A stretch of DNA of 64,000 nucleotides from JAJYBV01 sp021812265 (GCA_027459525.1 DAIDIC010000210.1:36455-100454), one strand, 5' to 3'. Counted from the stretch's first letter, positions 26,831 through 36,261 are shown. Translations and numbers: made by a program. Notes: generated by a model not told the origin, from the letters alone.

Positions 26831-27589
26831 CTAATCTTCGCCACCCATTGCGGCGTCGCTGATTTCCGCGTTAGTGTACACATTTTGCACATCATCCAAA
26901 TCTTCCAAGCGTTCAATTAAACGAATGGTTTGCAAACTTTGTTTTTCATCTAATGAAATGGTTGTTTTGGGCACCAATGAAGTGTCAGATTTAGTAACAG
27001 GAATTTTTTTTGTTTCCAGCGCGCCGCGCACCGTTTCAACTTCATTTGCCGCAGTATATACTGTCATTACCACATCGCCTGCATCAGGCTGTTCTACATC
27101 TTCGGCCCCGGAATCAATTGCTTCGAGATAAATATCATCTGCATTTTTGCCGGTTAAATCAATTTCAATGATGCCACGGTTTTCAAAAATCCAATCTACA
27201 CAGCCATTTTCACCAAGGTTGCCACCGTTTTTCGAGAAAACGTTGCGAATTTCCGAAACCGTTCTGTTGCGATTATCAGTCAGTGTATAGATAAGAACCG
27301 CCGCGCCACCGGGGCCATAGCCTTCGTAAGTAATTTCCTCTAATTGAGCGCCTTCACCACCGCCCAACGCGCGTTTAATGGAACGATCAATGTTTTCCAT
27401 TGGCATGTTAGCAGCGCGCGCAGCGTCTATCGCTTTTCTCAGGCGAAAATTCATATTGGGATCACCACTGCCGCCTGCCCTTACTGCAACAATAATTTCG
27501 CGGCCAAGTTTGGTAAATAACTGACCTCTTCGGGCGTCGTTAACGCCTTTCTGACGCTTGATCTGCGCCCATTTTGAGTGACCAGACAT
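26831..27589 (-). CDS. yebC: YebC/PmpR family protein (translation or transcription factor)
   Basis: This 252-residue YebC/PmpR family member begins MSGHSKWAQIKRQKGVND and continues through the conserved LRKAIDAARAANMP and EGYGPGGAAVLIYTLTDNRNRT segments. Members were described as DNA-binding regulators, and some relieve ribosome stalling at proline-rich stretches. I start at 27589, where GAGGCGAATCCT precedes the ATG; the frame is open further upstream, but that part is unlike the family. It is probably co-transcribed with ruvC. Confidence 0.93.
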   Translation of the reverse strand: MSGHSKWAQIKRQKGVNDARRGQLFTKLGREIIVAVRAGGSGDPNMNFRLRKAIDAARAANMPMENIDRSIKRALGGGEGAQLEEITYEGYGPGGAAVLIYTLTDNRNRTVSEIRNVFSKNGGNLGENGCVDWIFENRGIIEIDLTGKNADDIYLEAIDSGAEDVEQPDAGDVVMTVYTAANEVETVRGALETKKIPVTKSDTSLVPKTTISLDEKQSLQTIRLIERLEDLDDVQNVYTNAEISDAAMGGED

Positions 27590-27621
27590 AGGATTCGCCT
27601 CATCTCCAGAAAGTATGCAAA

Positions 27622-27659
27622 AGTGATATCCAACATCAAAAAGATGGAACGATATCACT
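27622..27659 (-). promoter_or_regulatory. Inverted repeat upstream of yebC
   Basis: AGTGATATC (27622-27630) and GATATCACT (27651-27659) are perfect 9-bp arms with a further CATC/GATG pairing inside. It lies 33 bp before the yebC start, where it could be an operator or a leader hairpin. The rest of 27660-27982 carries the promoters of two divergent genes but no clear further signal. Confidence 0.4.
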
Positions 27660-27982
27660 GAAAAATATAGCTCAAAATTGTACGAACGTAGGCATTGTAT
27701 CACCTGTTTGCCCTATTGAGCAAGAAGCGCGCAAAAACCAAACATCGCAAACAAAGCTCCATGGCCCCTCAGTTTGCTTCGCAGCAGACTGCAGATAGAA
27801 AATTCTGCCGGCTATCAAGAAACTGAGAGATATTCGCTTTATGATATGTGTTATGGTATACTGTTGTCTAAGCCCGCTATAATGGGCTTTAGTACATCCC
27901 AAAATGCGAAGATTCAGTTTGCAGTTTTAAAAAAATTGCGCCAGCCATGCCGGCTGGTGAAAACAGAACAGGAGAATTGACT

Positions 27983-30040
27983 ATGAGAGTCTTTAAACCG
28001 GAGAGTATCCGCAATGTTGCCTTGATTGCGCACAGCGGCTCGGGAAAAACTTCGCTGGCGGATGTCGCCCTCTTTGACACAAAAGCAGCAACACGCATCG
28101 GTCGAGTGGACGACGGCTCATCAGTGATGGATTATGAACCTGAAGAGTTGAAGCGAAAGATGACACTATCTTTAAAGATAGCTCCGGTAGAATGGAAGGA
28201 TACAAAAATTAATCTGCTTGATACTCCCGGATATATCGACCTTATCGGTGATGTTCATTCAGCTCTGCGCGCCGCAGATTCTGCCGCGCTGATCATTTCG
28301 GCGGAAAAAGGAGTTGAAGTAGGCGCAGAGATCGCATGGAACTCGGCGGCCGAATATGGCTTGCCCCGCATTATTTTTGTCAATAAGTTAGATCGTGAAA
28401 ATACCAGTTTCGATCGCGCATTACAATCGGCGCAAAAAATGTTTGGCAAACAAGTGGCGCCGCTGCATGCGCCTATCGGTTCACAGGCCAGCTTTCGCGG
28501 AGTGGTGGATATTTGCAGTGGTATAGCGTATTTTTTTGAGAAAGATACAATAACAACCGGCGCGCCGCCCGATGATATGAAAGATATTATTGAAAATTAC
28601 CGTGTGCAATTAACAGAAGCCGCCGTGGAAAATGATGATACATTGATGATGAAATATCTGGACGGCGAAGCCATCTCGGCTGATGAGCTGCGCGCCGCAG
28701 TTTGCGCAGGTGTTCGAAATAGCGCTTTGATTCCCGTCTTAGCCGGCTCTGCCGCAAAAAATATTGGCGTACAATTGCTGATGGATACTATCGTTGAAAT
28801 GACTCCTTCCGCCAGCGAAACCATTAAAACCATGAAAGACCTCGACCATACCGGCACAGCGGCGCTGATTTTTAAAACATTTGAAGATCCACAACGCGGC
28901 CGAATTTCCGCCATCCGGGTATTCAAAGGCACGCTAAAACCCGATGTGCATTTATGGAACCCGCATACCCTTACCGAAGAACGCATTGGGCAGCTGCTTT
29001 TGCTGCGCGGCAAACAACAGGAAGCGTTAGAAGCGCTCCCTGAAGGTGATATTGCCAGCGTTGTAAAGCTGAACAAAACTCACACCGGTGACACTTTATG
29101 CCAGGATAAAGACCATACCGCAGAATTGCAGGGAATAAAGTTCCCCAAACCAGCGTATACAGCCGCAATTGAACCGAAAAGCAAATCGGACCTCGATCGA
29201 TTAAGCACCGCTTTGTCACGCGCCTGTGAGGAAGACCCGACGGTGCATGTCAGCCGCGATCAGGAAACCGCCGAAACACAATTAATGGGCTTGGGTGAAT
29301 CGCATATTGAAATTACCCTTGAACGTATGCAACGCAAATATGGGGTGGAAGTGACAAAACATAACCCACATATTCCTTACCGCGAAACCATTAAAAAACC
29401 TGCCCAAGCGAATGGCCGCTTCAAAAAACAGTCCGGCGGACACGGCCAGTTTGGAGATGTAGTTTTAGAGGTTGCTCCGCTTCCGCCGGGCAGCGAAGAA
29501 ACATTGGTTTTTGAAAACAAAATTGTCGGCGGGGTAGTGCCCAGAGAATATGTGCCCGGTGTGGAAAAAGGCGTGCGGGAGTTTATGCAGCACGGCTTCC
29601 TTTCCGGCTGCCAGATGATTGGGTTGCGTGTGGCGCTCATTGACGGTAAATATCATCCGGTCGATTCATCGGCGCAAGCGTTTGAAGTCGCAGCAAACCT
29701 AGCAATGAAAGAGGCTATGGTAAAAGCAATGCCGGTAATTCTTGAGCCAATGATGCGTGTAACCATTTTTGCTCCTGAATCCTTTGTAGGTGATATTACC
29801 AGCGGACTAAACACCAAACGCGGCCGAATTTCCGGAATGGATTCTGCAGCAAACGGCTTACAAATTATTAACGCTGTGGCGCCAATGGCGGAAATGATGC
29901 ATTACGCCACTGATTTGCGGTCCATTACCCAAGGCAGAGGCTCGTTTACTGTGGAATTTGATCACTACGAAGAAGTTCCGCCGCTGGTGCAAAAAGAGAT
30001 TACCGAAGCGCACGCCGCAACGCGGGCGCAAGCCAGCTAA
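27983..30040 (+). CDS. Elongation factor G-like GTPase (EF-G paralogue)
   Basis: This 685-residue translational GTPase has all EF-G domains. The G-domain signatures depart from canonical FusA: AHSGSGKTSL (P-loop), DTPGYIDLIGD where FusA has DTPGHVDFT, and NKLDREN where FusA has NKMD. This matches the EF-G-like paralogue group rather than the housekeeping translocase. Domain IV carries SGGHGQFGDVVLEV and the C-terminal domain GRISGMDSAANGLQIINA. AGGAG lies before the ATG at 27983. It may act in ribosome recycling or stress. A strong terminator follows. Confidence 0.88.
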   Translation: MRVFKPESIRNVALIAHSGSGKTSLADVALFDTKAATRIGRVDDGSSVMDYEPEELKRKMTLSLKIAPVEWKDTKINLLDTPGYIDLIGDVHSALRAADSAALIISAEKGVEVGAEIAWNSAAEYGLPRIIFVNKLDRENTSFDRALQSAQKMFGKQVAPLHAPIGSQASFRGVVDICSGIAYFFEKDTITTGAPPDDMKDIIENYRVQLTEAAVENDDTLMMKYLDGEAISADELRAAVCAGVRNSALIPVLAGSAAKNIGVQLLMDTIVEMTPSASETIKTMKDLDHTGTAALIFKTFEDPQRGRISAIRVFKGTLKPDVHLWNPHTLTEERIGQLLLLRGKQQEALEALPEGDIASVVKLNKTHTGDTLCQDKDHTAELQGIKFPKPAYTAAIEPKSKSDLDRLSTALSRACEEDPTVHVSRDQETAETQLMGLGESHIEITLERMQRKYGVEVTKHNPHIPYRETIKKPAQANGRFKKQSGGHGQFGDVVLEVAPLPPGSEETLVFENKIVGGVVPREYVPGVEKGVREFMQHGFLSGCQMIGLRVALIDGKYHPVDSSAQAFEVAANLAMKEAMVKAMPVILEPMMRVTIFAPESFVGDITSGLNTKRGRISGMDSAANGLQIINAVAPMAEMMHYATDLRSITQGRGSFTVEFDHYEEVPPLVQKEITEAHAATRAQAS

Positions 30041-30086
30041 TCGAGCGATGAGCGGCGGTGATATTGCCGAGGCAGTTTGCCGCATC

Positions 30087-30125
30087 AGGAGCCGGATAAA
30101 AGAAATCTGGCTCCTTTGCTGTTTT
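30087..30125 (+). terminator. Terminator after the EF-G-like gene
   Basis: AGGAGCCGGAT (30087-30097) pairs with ATCTGGCTCCT (30105-30115) over 11 positions, including one G-U, followed by TTTGCTGTTTT. It also faces the 3' end of the cupin gene. Confidence 0.7.
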
Positions 30126-30138
30126 GTGGAATCAAAAA

Positions 30139-30543
30139 CTACATTGCCGGCATAGTATATTCTTCATCGGTAACGTGGCTGCCCCACGTTGCGCTGGTTC
30201 CGGCGGCGTCAACTTCCAGAAACGCAATATGCGTCATAAAGCGCTGTGGCGCCGCCCCATGCCAATGTTCTTCATTGGGTTCAAAAAACACTTTGTCACC
30301 CGGATAAAGCACTTCTACTGGACCGCCGCGCCGCTGACACAGACCGATTCCTTCTGTCACATAGATAGTTTGCCCGCAGGGATGCGTGTGCCATGCTGTG
30401 CGAGCGCTCGGTGAAAAATGAACATTCACTGCAGAAAGCCGAGATTGTTCTGTTGGAGTAGTAATTGTGTCTACATACACTGTTCCGGTAAACCATTCTT
30501 CAGGTCCCACAGTGGTATTTAAAGAGTTTTTTGTTATGCGCAT
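30139..30543 (-). CDS. Small cupin-domain protein
   Basis: This 134-residue single cupin barrel has metal ligands in the standard places: AWHTHPCGQTIYV (motif 1, HxH with a Gln four residues later) and PGDKVFFEPNEEHWHG (motif 2, with the distal His). Such proteins act as dioxygenases, isomerases or lactone-processing subunits; the reaction here is not predictable. GGAGATC lies just before the ATG. The zinc alcohol dehydrogenase gene lies upstream on the same strand, 154 bp away, so the two may form a pathway pair. Confidence 0.85.
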   Translation of the reverse strand: MRITKNSLNTTVGPEEWFTGTVYVDTITTPTEQSRLSAVNVHFSPSARTAWHTHPCGQTIYVTEGIGLCQRRGGPVEVLYPGDKVFFEPNEEHWHGAAPQRFMTHIAFLEVDAAGTSATWGSHVTDEEYTMPAM

Positions 30544-30697
30544 ATTGATCTCCTATACAAAAAATTTCCGCTATTTTGGCGCCTTTGCTTAATAATGCTA
30601 AAATGTTTTGCAGTCTGCGTTACTGACACAAACATTTAGAGACTCAGCAATTCCTGTATATCGGCCTATGCAATTGCGCCAGCAGTATTTCCGCTGA

Positions 30698-31732
30698 TTA
30701 CCACTGCACCATCACTTTAAGCGCTGTTCGTTTATCCATAGCTTCATATCCGGCAGGAACATTATCCAGATCCACGGTCATATCAAGGATAGCAGATGGA
30801 TCCAATGTTCCATTAACAACATCCTGCAACAATTCGGGCAAATAGGCGCGCGCGGGAGCAACTCCGCCGGTGACGGTTATGTTGCGGAAAAATCTATGGC
30901 CCATATCAGGGATTTGATCGATATGCGCCACACCAACAAAGCTGGCGATTTTCCCCGGCCGGGTAATATGCAGCGCCATATTAATGCTTTCTAATGTTCC
31001 AACGCATTCTAACACAGCGTCGGCGCCACCATGAGTTTGTTCATTCACTTCGTGCTCTGCCTGCTCACCGCGCGCCAAAATAATATCTGTTGCGCCAAAT
31101 GATTGCGCTATTTTTAATCGCTGCTCTTGATGCCCAATAACAAAAATCCGCTCTGCTCCCAACCTTTTTGCGGCAAGCGCCGCACATAAACCAACCGCGC
31201 CATCGCCGATAACCGCTACCGTGCTGCCTTTGCCAACTTTTGCGGTATAAGCTGCGTGGTGACCGGTTGCCATAACATCGGTCAGTGGAAGAACCGCTTT
31301 CAACAATTGCTTATCTTCCGCAAATGAAGGAGGAAGAGCCACTAATGTTCCGTCCGCGTAGGGAACACGCACAGCTTCACCTTGCCCGCCATCGGCTGCT
31401 CTGCCCCAAAGTGAGACGTGCAGGCAAGAACTATGCAATCCGGCTTGACAAAACTCGCACACTCCATCGGATATCAAAAATGGCGCAATGACACGGTCAC
31501 CTTTTTTAAGAGTCTGCACTTCCGCGCCGACTTCCTCTACAATCCCCATCCATTCATGCCCCATACGTGTCCCTGGTTTTGGCTGATCAACGCCACGATA
31601 TGGCCAAAGATCGGATCCGCAGATACAAGCATGGGTAACCCGAGCGATAACATCGGTTGGTTTTTGAATGACAGGATCAGGAACACGCTCAATACGTATA
31701 TCTCTTGCCCCGTAATAAACTGCTGCTTTCAT
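30698..31732 (-). CDS. Zinc-dependent alcohol dehydrogenase
   Basis: This 344-residue medium-chain dehydrogenase has the catalytic zinc site in ACICGSD and GHEWMGIVEEVG and the cofactor loop VIGDGAVGLCAALAAKRLG. The structural zinc loop reads DGVCEFCQAGLHSSC, so only three of the four usual Cys are present and the first is Asp; the structural zinc may be absent or differently held. It oxidises an alcohol or reduces an aldehyde or ketone with NAD(P). GGAGATATTC precedes the ATG. A MITE copy lies 50 bp upstream. Confidence 0.9.
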   Translation of the reverse strand: MKAAVYYGARDIRIERVPDPVIQKPTDVIARVTHACICGSDLWPYRGVDQPKPGTRMGHEWMGIVEEVGAEVQTLKKGDRVIAPFLISDGVCEFCQAGLHSSCLHVSLWGRAADGGQGEAVRVPYADGTLVALPPSFAEDKQLLKAVLPLTDVMATGHHAAYTAKVGKGSTVAVIGDGAVGLCAALAAKRLGAERIFVIGHQEQRLKIAQSFGATDIILARGEQAEHEVNEQTHGGADAVLECVGTLESINMALHITRPGKIASFVGVAHIDQIPDMGHRFFRNITVTGGVAPARAYLPELLQDVVNGTLDPSAILDMTVDLDNVPAGYEAMDKRTALKVMVQW

Positions 31733-31782
31733 GAATATCTCCTGTTTTTTACACTATTTATTTGCCAAAAATCATTTACCTG

Positions 31783-31919
31783 TAGGACTTTTGCTTGAAA
31801 GAGCAGCGCATGGTTCTCGTATCTGCAACAAAGGGAGGTCTGGGGACACCCCAGAACCCCGTACAAGGGGCATTGTCCCTTGTATATCCCCGATGTTCCA
31901 TGCTGAAGCGAAAGTCCTG
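31783..31919 (+). repeat. MITE-like palindromic element, copy 3
   Basis: This 137-bp copy lies between the divergent alcohol dehydrogenase and polynucleotide kinase genes. The ends are GGACTTTTGCT and AGCGAAAGTCC. The CTGGGG/CCCCAG hairpin is intact and the core palindrome is slightly mutated. The borders ACCTG and ACATG match at three of five positions, consistent with a decayed duplication. Confidence 0.85.
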
Positions 31920-32049
31920 ACATGGCAATTGGATGGATCATCCAAAACAATATTATAAAAAATTTTAAAGAAATGGTGATAGATCCAAAATATATTAGTT
32001 ATTTCTCATGCAATTACATACTACACAAAATATATACCACCGCAGAAAA

Positions 32050-32079
32050 TTGCGCCGGTTAAAAGATATCTGCTATACT
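32050..32079 (+). promoter_or_regulatory. Probable promoter of the RNA-repair gene pair
   Basis: TTGCGC (32050-32055) and TATACT (32074-32079) lie 18 bp apart, with an extended -10 TG one base before TATACT. The predicted leader is about 100 nt. Confidence 0.45.
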
Positions 32080-32183
32080 GCAAAGAGACAGAAAAATTAA
32101 TATGCTGGTGTCCGGCTTAGGCACGCAAAATATAATGAAAGGCCGGCGAACTGCGAAAGCATGCGCCGTAAATAATCTGAAAA

Positions 32184-33515
32184 ATGGCGGCACAACCCGA
32201 TTTGTATTCAATCAAAGTTCCTCCGTCCTCACTGGTGGTTCTTGTCGGCCCTGCCGCTTCAGGGAAAAGTTCGTGGGCAAAAAAACATTTCTCACCATCG
32301 CAAATTGTATCTTCTGATGCGCTCCGTTCCATTGTAGCTGATGATGAAGCTATGCAAGAAGCTTCATCCGATGCGTTTATGCTGCTGTATAAAATTATCG
32401 ATGCGCGGCTGCGCCGCGGCCTGCTCACTGTTGTTGATTCTACTGCGCTGACTGCAGATTCACGCAGAAAACTTCTTACGATTGCAGCAGGTTATGGGCG
32501 CTCTGCAATTGCTGTAATTTTTCATATTGATGAAAAATTACAATATGAATGGAATGACAGACGTTCGCGCAGCGTAAATCAGCGTGTGCTGCACGAACAC
32601 CGCGAACTTGCGGCAGATGCAATGAGCCACATACCTCACGAAGGCTTTTCAGCCTATTACACCATCCATTCCCCGCAAATGATTGAATCTGTTCAGGTTA
32701 TCCGCAACATCGTAGATGATTCGGGGCCGTTTGATATTATCGGCGATGTGCATGGGTGTTTTAGCGAACTGTGTGATTTATTGATGAAATTGGGATATGA
32801 GCAGAGTCCTGGCAATCAATTTCTCTGGAAACATCCGCAACATAGAAAATTAGTGTTTGTTGGTGATTTATGCGACCGAGGCCCGGATTCTGTTTCGGTC
32901 ATCCGGCTGGCGATGGAGATGCAAAAAGCGCGCTTGGCGTGGCTTGTGCAAGGAAATCACGATTATAAAATCGCAATTAAAATCGACGCAAACGATCCGC
33001 TTCCGGCGCAGCCGCAAAACGCCGGAGAAATTACCATAAGTGAAATTTTAAACGCCAGCGCAAACGCACCGCAGCTGAAACAGCAAATTATACACTTGCT
33101 GAAGTTTGCGCCGGGTTACCTGATTTTTGATAATGGCGGGTTAGTTATCACACATGGCGGTATCCTTGATTCTATGATCGGCGGTTGGAGTCCGCGAATT
33201 AAATCATTTTGCATGTATGGTGAGGTGTTTTCACCTAATAATAATAATTCTGAACGTATGGACTGGATCCATCGGCGCCAAGTTCACAGAACCAGCCCGC
33301 TAATCGTGTACGGGCACACACCAATGCAAAATCCATATATCGTAAATAAAACAGTGGATATCGATACAGGCTGCTGTTATGGCGGCAAATTAACGGCGTA
33401 TAGATATCCCGAACACACAACAGTTTGTGTCAGCGCCAAGGCAGCCTATGCCCGCAAAAAACGTAAAAATTTTCTTTCTGAAAGAGAAAACGGCAAAGAA
33501 AGAGGCGCTGATTGA
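32184..33515 (+). CDS. Polynucleotide kinase-phosphatase (Pnkp-like) without ligase domain
   Basis: This 443-residue protein has two parts of bacterial Pnkp. Residues 1-160 are a 5'-OH polynucleotide kinase with P-loop GPAASGKSSW and VVDSTALT. Residues 180-425 are a calcineurin-type phosphatase with IIGDVHGCF, VGDLCDRGPDS, QGNHDYK, THGG and YGHTPMQ, all metal ligands present. The known clostridial enzyme carries a third adenylyltransferase/ligase domain of about 400 residues that is absent here. The protein would heal broken RNA ends (5' phosphorylation, 3' or 2',3'-cyclic phosphate removal) and leave sealing to another enzyme. It is followed at once by a second metallophosphoesterase gene. 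No Hen1 methyltransferase is nearby. The ATG has a poor ribosome binding site. Confidence 0.85.
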   Translation: MAAQPDLYSIKVPPSSLVVLVGPAASGKSSWAKKHFSPSQIVSSDALRSIVADDEAMQEASSDAFMLLYKIIDARLRRGLLTVVDSTALTADSRRKLLTIAAGYGRSAIAVIFHIDEKLQYEWNDRRSRSVNQRVLHEHRELAADAMSHIPHEGFSAYYTIHSPQMIESVQVIRNIVDDSGPFDIIGDVHGCFSELCDLLMKLGYEQSPGNQFLWKHPQHRKLVFVGDLCDRGPDSVSVIRLAMEMQKARLAWLVQGNHDYKIAIKIDANDPLPAQPQNAGEITISEILNASANAPQLKQQIIHLLKFAPGYLIFDNGGLVITHGGILDSMIGGWSPRIKSFCMYGEVFSPNNNNSERMDWIHRRQVHRTSPLIVYGHTPMQNPYIVNKTVDIDTGCCYGGKLTAYRYPEHTTVCVSAKAAYARKKRKNFLSERENGKERGAD

Positions 33516-33607
33516 CAAAGCAAAAGCCGAAACGGAACTGGCGCATTCTCCCTTTCCGGCTGCCGAAGCCGAACACAACTCTTTTAACCAGAAACGAGGA
33601 TGAACGC

Positions 33608-34885
33608 ATGGCTACATATCTAATTTTAAGCGATCTGCATTTAAGCGGCGGCGCGGCAGATCCGTGGAACCCTATTCGGCAGAAGGCGTTTGAAGAAATT
33701 ACTAACGCCGCTATGCCTGGCCAAAGCTTTGCCGATGATTCGGTTGAACTTATTTTTAATGGCGACACCTTTGATTTTCTGAACACTCCCCCTTCATTGG
33801 CAAATCATCCTGCTACCGATGTAGCGACAGCGCATGAAAAATGGTCCGCCATTGCATTGGCGCATGATCCATGGTTTCAGGCGCTTCGCAAATTTACCGC
33901 TATTCCCGGCCGAAAAATTACCTTCCTCATTGGCAATCACGATCTCGAATTGTGGTATCCTTCCATTCGCGCGCGCATACGCTCGGCCATTCACGCTGCT
34001 CCTGGGCTAGTGCAGTTTTGTCTGACTCAGTCTTACCAGCCAAGAACAGATTTGGTAATAGCCCACGGCTGCCAGCAAGACATTTTTAACTATATCCCCA
34101 ATATTTGGGAAGCAGACACAGAGCCATCAGGGCCAGATCATCTGGAACGAAATGATATGAGAACCGCCCCGGTCGGTGACTTAAAACTTCCGTGGGGTTC
34201 GCGCTATTACTACCAAATTATGCAGCCAATGCTGGAAATGTACCCATATCTCATTCATATGAATCCGGAACTCACTTTACACGAGCAAATTGCGCTATTT
34301 TGTTTATTACAGCCAAAATTAGCAGAGCAAAACGCCGCAAAAATGCAAAATTTGGTTACGTCTCCAATTCATTTTCCAAGTTTTTCCACCGGTGATATCG
34401 CACAGCTTTTTGCAGATATTACCCAACTGCAAAACCAAATTATCGGGGAATTACGCGAAACAGTACATATACCGGCTTCCAATTCAACAGAAGAGTATGA
34501 TCGATTATTGAACATACTAAAGTTTTCCGGCGTTTCCGATGCGTTACGACGTATTATTACCACTCCCCACGCAGAGTATCCCGTACAGTTAGCTCCGCAA
34601 AACAGCGCTTTTTATATATACGGACACACACACTTCGCCGGACGATGGCGCAATGGCGCAAATCAAACAGCGATTAATACGGGAACATGGATTCCTCAAT
34701 TTACCCGCCCCAAAGACGCTGAGTGGAACCCTGAATTCGAGCAGTGGTTTATGCAGCCCAATTCCACGCCTTATCCGGGAGCAGACACATCGCGACTTAC
34801 TCTTGCGTGGACCCGCGCATACCCGCACAGCGCATCTTCCACCGAATTAATCGAATGGAAGAACGGCAGTTTTATCCTCGTATAA
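33608..34885 (+). CDS. Calcineurin-like metallophosphoesterase
   Basis: This 425-residue phosphoesterase carries the full di-metal motif set: ILSDLHLSGG, FNGDTFDFLN, LIGNHDLELW, VIAHG and IYGHTHFAG. The core resembles UDP-diacylglucosamine or nucleotide phosphoesterases, with a helical insert of about 150 residues between the HG and GHTH motifs. I start at the ATG at 33608, with GAGGA upstream. The frame is open back to 33512, overlapping the Pnkp stop, which supports translational coupling. The substrate is unknown. A role in trimming nucleic acid ends or signalling nucleotides is inferred from its partner. Confidence 0.85.
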   Translation: MATYLILSDLHLSGGAADPWNPIRQKAFEEITNAAMPGQSFADDSVELIFNGDTFDFLNTPPSLANHPATDVATAHEKWSAIALAHDPWFQALRKFTAIPGRKITFLIGNHDLELWYPSIRARIRSAIHAAPGLVQFCLTQSYQPRTDLVIAHGCQQDIFNYIPNIWEADTEPSGPDHLERNDMRTAPVGDLKLPWGSRYYYQIMQPMLEMYPYLIHMNPELTLHEQIALFCLLQPKLAEQNAAKMQNLVTSPIHFPSFSTGDIAQLFADITQLQNQIIGELRETVHIPASNSTEEYDRLLNILKFSGVSDALRRIITTPHAEYPVQLAPQNSAFYIYGHTHFAGRWRNGANQTAINTGTWIPQFTRPKDAEWNPEFEQWFMQPNSTPYPGADTSRLTLAWTRAYPHSASSTELIEWKNGSFILV

Positions 34886-34894
34886 ATTATGTTT

Positions 34895-34939
34895 AGCAGG
34901 GATTCAAAAAATATGGCGGCGCGCCGGTGAATCCCTGCT
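34895..34939 (+). terminator. Long-armed hairpin after the phosphoesterase gene
   Basis: AGCAGGGATTC (34895-34905) and GAATCCCTGCT (34929-34939) are perfect 11-bp arms around a 23-base loop that itself contains GGCGCGCC. No U-run follows. From here to the tRNA at 35082 nothing else is recognised. Confidence 0.4.
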
Positions 34940-35081
34940 CGTTAATGATACCGCTTATCAAAGATTTCACCAAGCAAGCTCACGAAGGCGCGGCGATATT
35001 GGGGTTGAACATTAGTTTTTCTCAAAAGCAACATGATAGGGGCGGTTTTAATGCATGGTGGTTTAGGAGAGGAAGAAAGAG

Positions 35082-35155
35082 TGGGCAGTACAAGACTCGA
35101 ACTTGTGACCTCGTCGGTGTGAACGACGCGCTCTAACCAACTGAGCTAACTGCCC
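35082..35155 (-). tRNA. tRNA-Val (anticodon CAC)
   Basis: On the minus strand the 74 bases fold perfectly: acceptor GGGCAGT/ACTGCCC with discriminator A, D stem GCTC/GAGC, anticodon stem CGTCG/CGACG with loop TTCACAC, and T stem ACAAG/CTTGT with loop TTCGAGT. Anticodon CAC reads GUG. The 3' CCA is not encoded. Confidence 0.97.
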
Positions 35156-35180
35156 AAAACCATTGAATAGCTGATACTTG

Positions 35181-35210
35181 GTTATATCATGCGCCGCGCC
35201 GGTCTGTCAA
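35181..35210 (-). promoter_or_regulatory. Promoter of tRNA-Val
   Basis: On the minus strand TTGACA (35210-35205) and TATAAC (35186-35181) lie 18 bp apart. They are placed to start transcription about 20 bases before the mature tRNA 5' end. Confidence 0.65.
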
Positions 35211-35338
35211 GGTGTTTTTCTCCGATCTCGTGTGGATTGTGTTTCTTAAAACAGCGATGGGCAAGAGGCGACGTGTGAAAAGATATATGTTTCCGCAATA
35301 TGAAAAACCACTATACTTATAGTAGCGTCAGCCTATTA

Positions 35339-35358
35339 GGGCAACCTTGCGGCTGCCC
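35339..35358 (-). terminator. Short hairpin after the SGNH hydrolase gene
   Basis: GGGCA (35339-35343) and TGCCC (35354-35358) pair, with CC/GG inside. It lies about 65 bp beyond the stop codon of the hydrolase (minus strand). No clear U-run follows, so it is weak evidence. Confidence 0.3.
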
Positions 35359-35424
35359 CGTTATAGCGTTAGTCAGGCGCACTTGCTGCGACGCAATCGA
35401 ATATTTTGCCGCAGCAATGCACAG

Positions 35425-36261
35425 TTAATATCCAAGAGTGTTCGTAAATGCGTTGGCAATAACCTGATACCCGGTTGAAGTCGGGTGGATATTGTTGAAG
35501 AAACTGCACATCCACGTATAGCTGCATATATTGCTTGCTTGGTTTGAGCCACCGAAAGCAGCATATACATTCACTACAGGAATACCGAACATGGCTGCGT
35601 CATTTTGAATATTTGTATTTAATTGCTGCACATATGGAATGGTGTTAGGGCATTGCAGCGCAAATGGATCATAATAATTCATCATCACCAAATCGCCAGT
35701 GCGAACACCATTTACTGTTAACGCATTGACCAGTTTGGGAAGAATAATATTATTGAGATTATAATTTAATGTGCTCAGCGCGCTGGTCCAAGAGGATGAA
35801 ATGCTGCAATTCGATGCGTTAATATAGGGAAGCAAATCATTTGCGCCCATATCCAGCGTAACCGGGCTGACATTGCCTTTATGATTATTCAGAAAATTAA
35901 CCGCAGCGGTTAATTGCGCGCCCCAATAATAGTTATGCAATATATACCAATAGGGACAGTTGCCGCTGATCATAGAGTTAGAAGTTTCGCCATTGCAGCC
36001 ATAATTAGTTAAGCTGCTCGACCCATGATACTGCAGATTTTGGTAGTAGAGATCTTCCACATAACCTTCGTCCCAGTTTAAATCCGGCTGAAAGCCGAAC
36101 GCTAATGAATCGCCAAGCCCAAGGTAGTAGTGTTTTGCGCCAACAAATCGTGTTGCAGCGGCGGCTTTCGGGGTGAAAGCAAACATTCCCATGGTAAAAC
36201 TGAACGCCAGAAGCACCGACATTGTGACGAGAGAGATGCGCCGCAAATGTGAACGAAGCAT
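35425..36261 (-). CDS. Secreted SGNH/GDSL-type esterase or lipase
   Basis: This 278-residue protein starts with a signal peptide (basic start, hydrophobic core about 13-30, AAAA near 35). The mature part follows the SGNH pattern: LGLGDSLAFGF (nucleophile Ser), YGCNGETSNSM, LDMGANDLLP (Asn of block III) and FFNNIHPTSTGYQ (His of block V). In most members an Asp stands just before that His; here both preceding residues are Asn, so the usual Ser-His-Asp triad may be altered. It is probably an exported esterase. I place the start at 36261 with GAAGGG six bases upstream; another ATG in frame lies at 36279. Confidence 0.8.
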   Translation of the reverse strand: MLRSHLRRISLVTMSVLLAFSFTMGMFAFTPKAAAATRFVGAKHYYLGLGDSLAFGFQPDLNWDEGYVEDLYYQNLQYHGSSSLTNYGCNGETSNSMISGNCPYWYILHNYYWGAQLTAAVNFLNNHKGNVSPVTLDMGANDLLPYINASNCSISSSWTSALSTLNYNLNNIILPKLVNALTVNGVRTGDLVMMNYYDPFALQCPNTIPYVQQLNTNIQNDAAMFGIPVVNVYAAFGGSNQASNICSYTWMCSFFNNIHPTSTGYQVIANAFTNTLGY

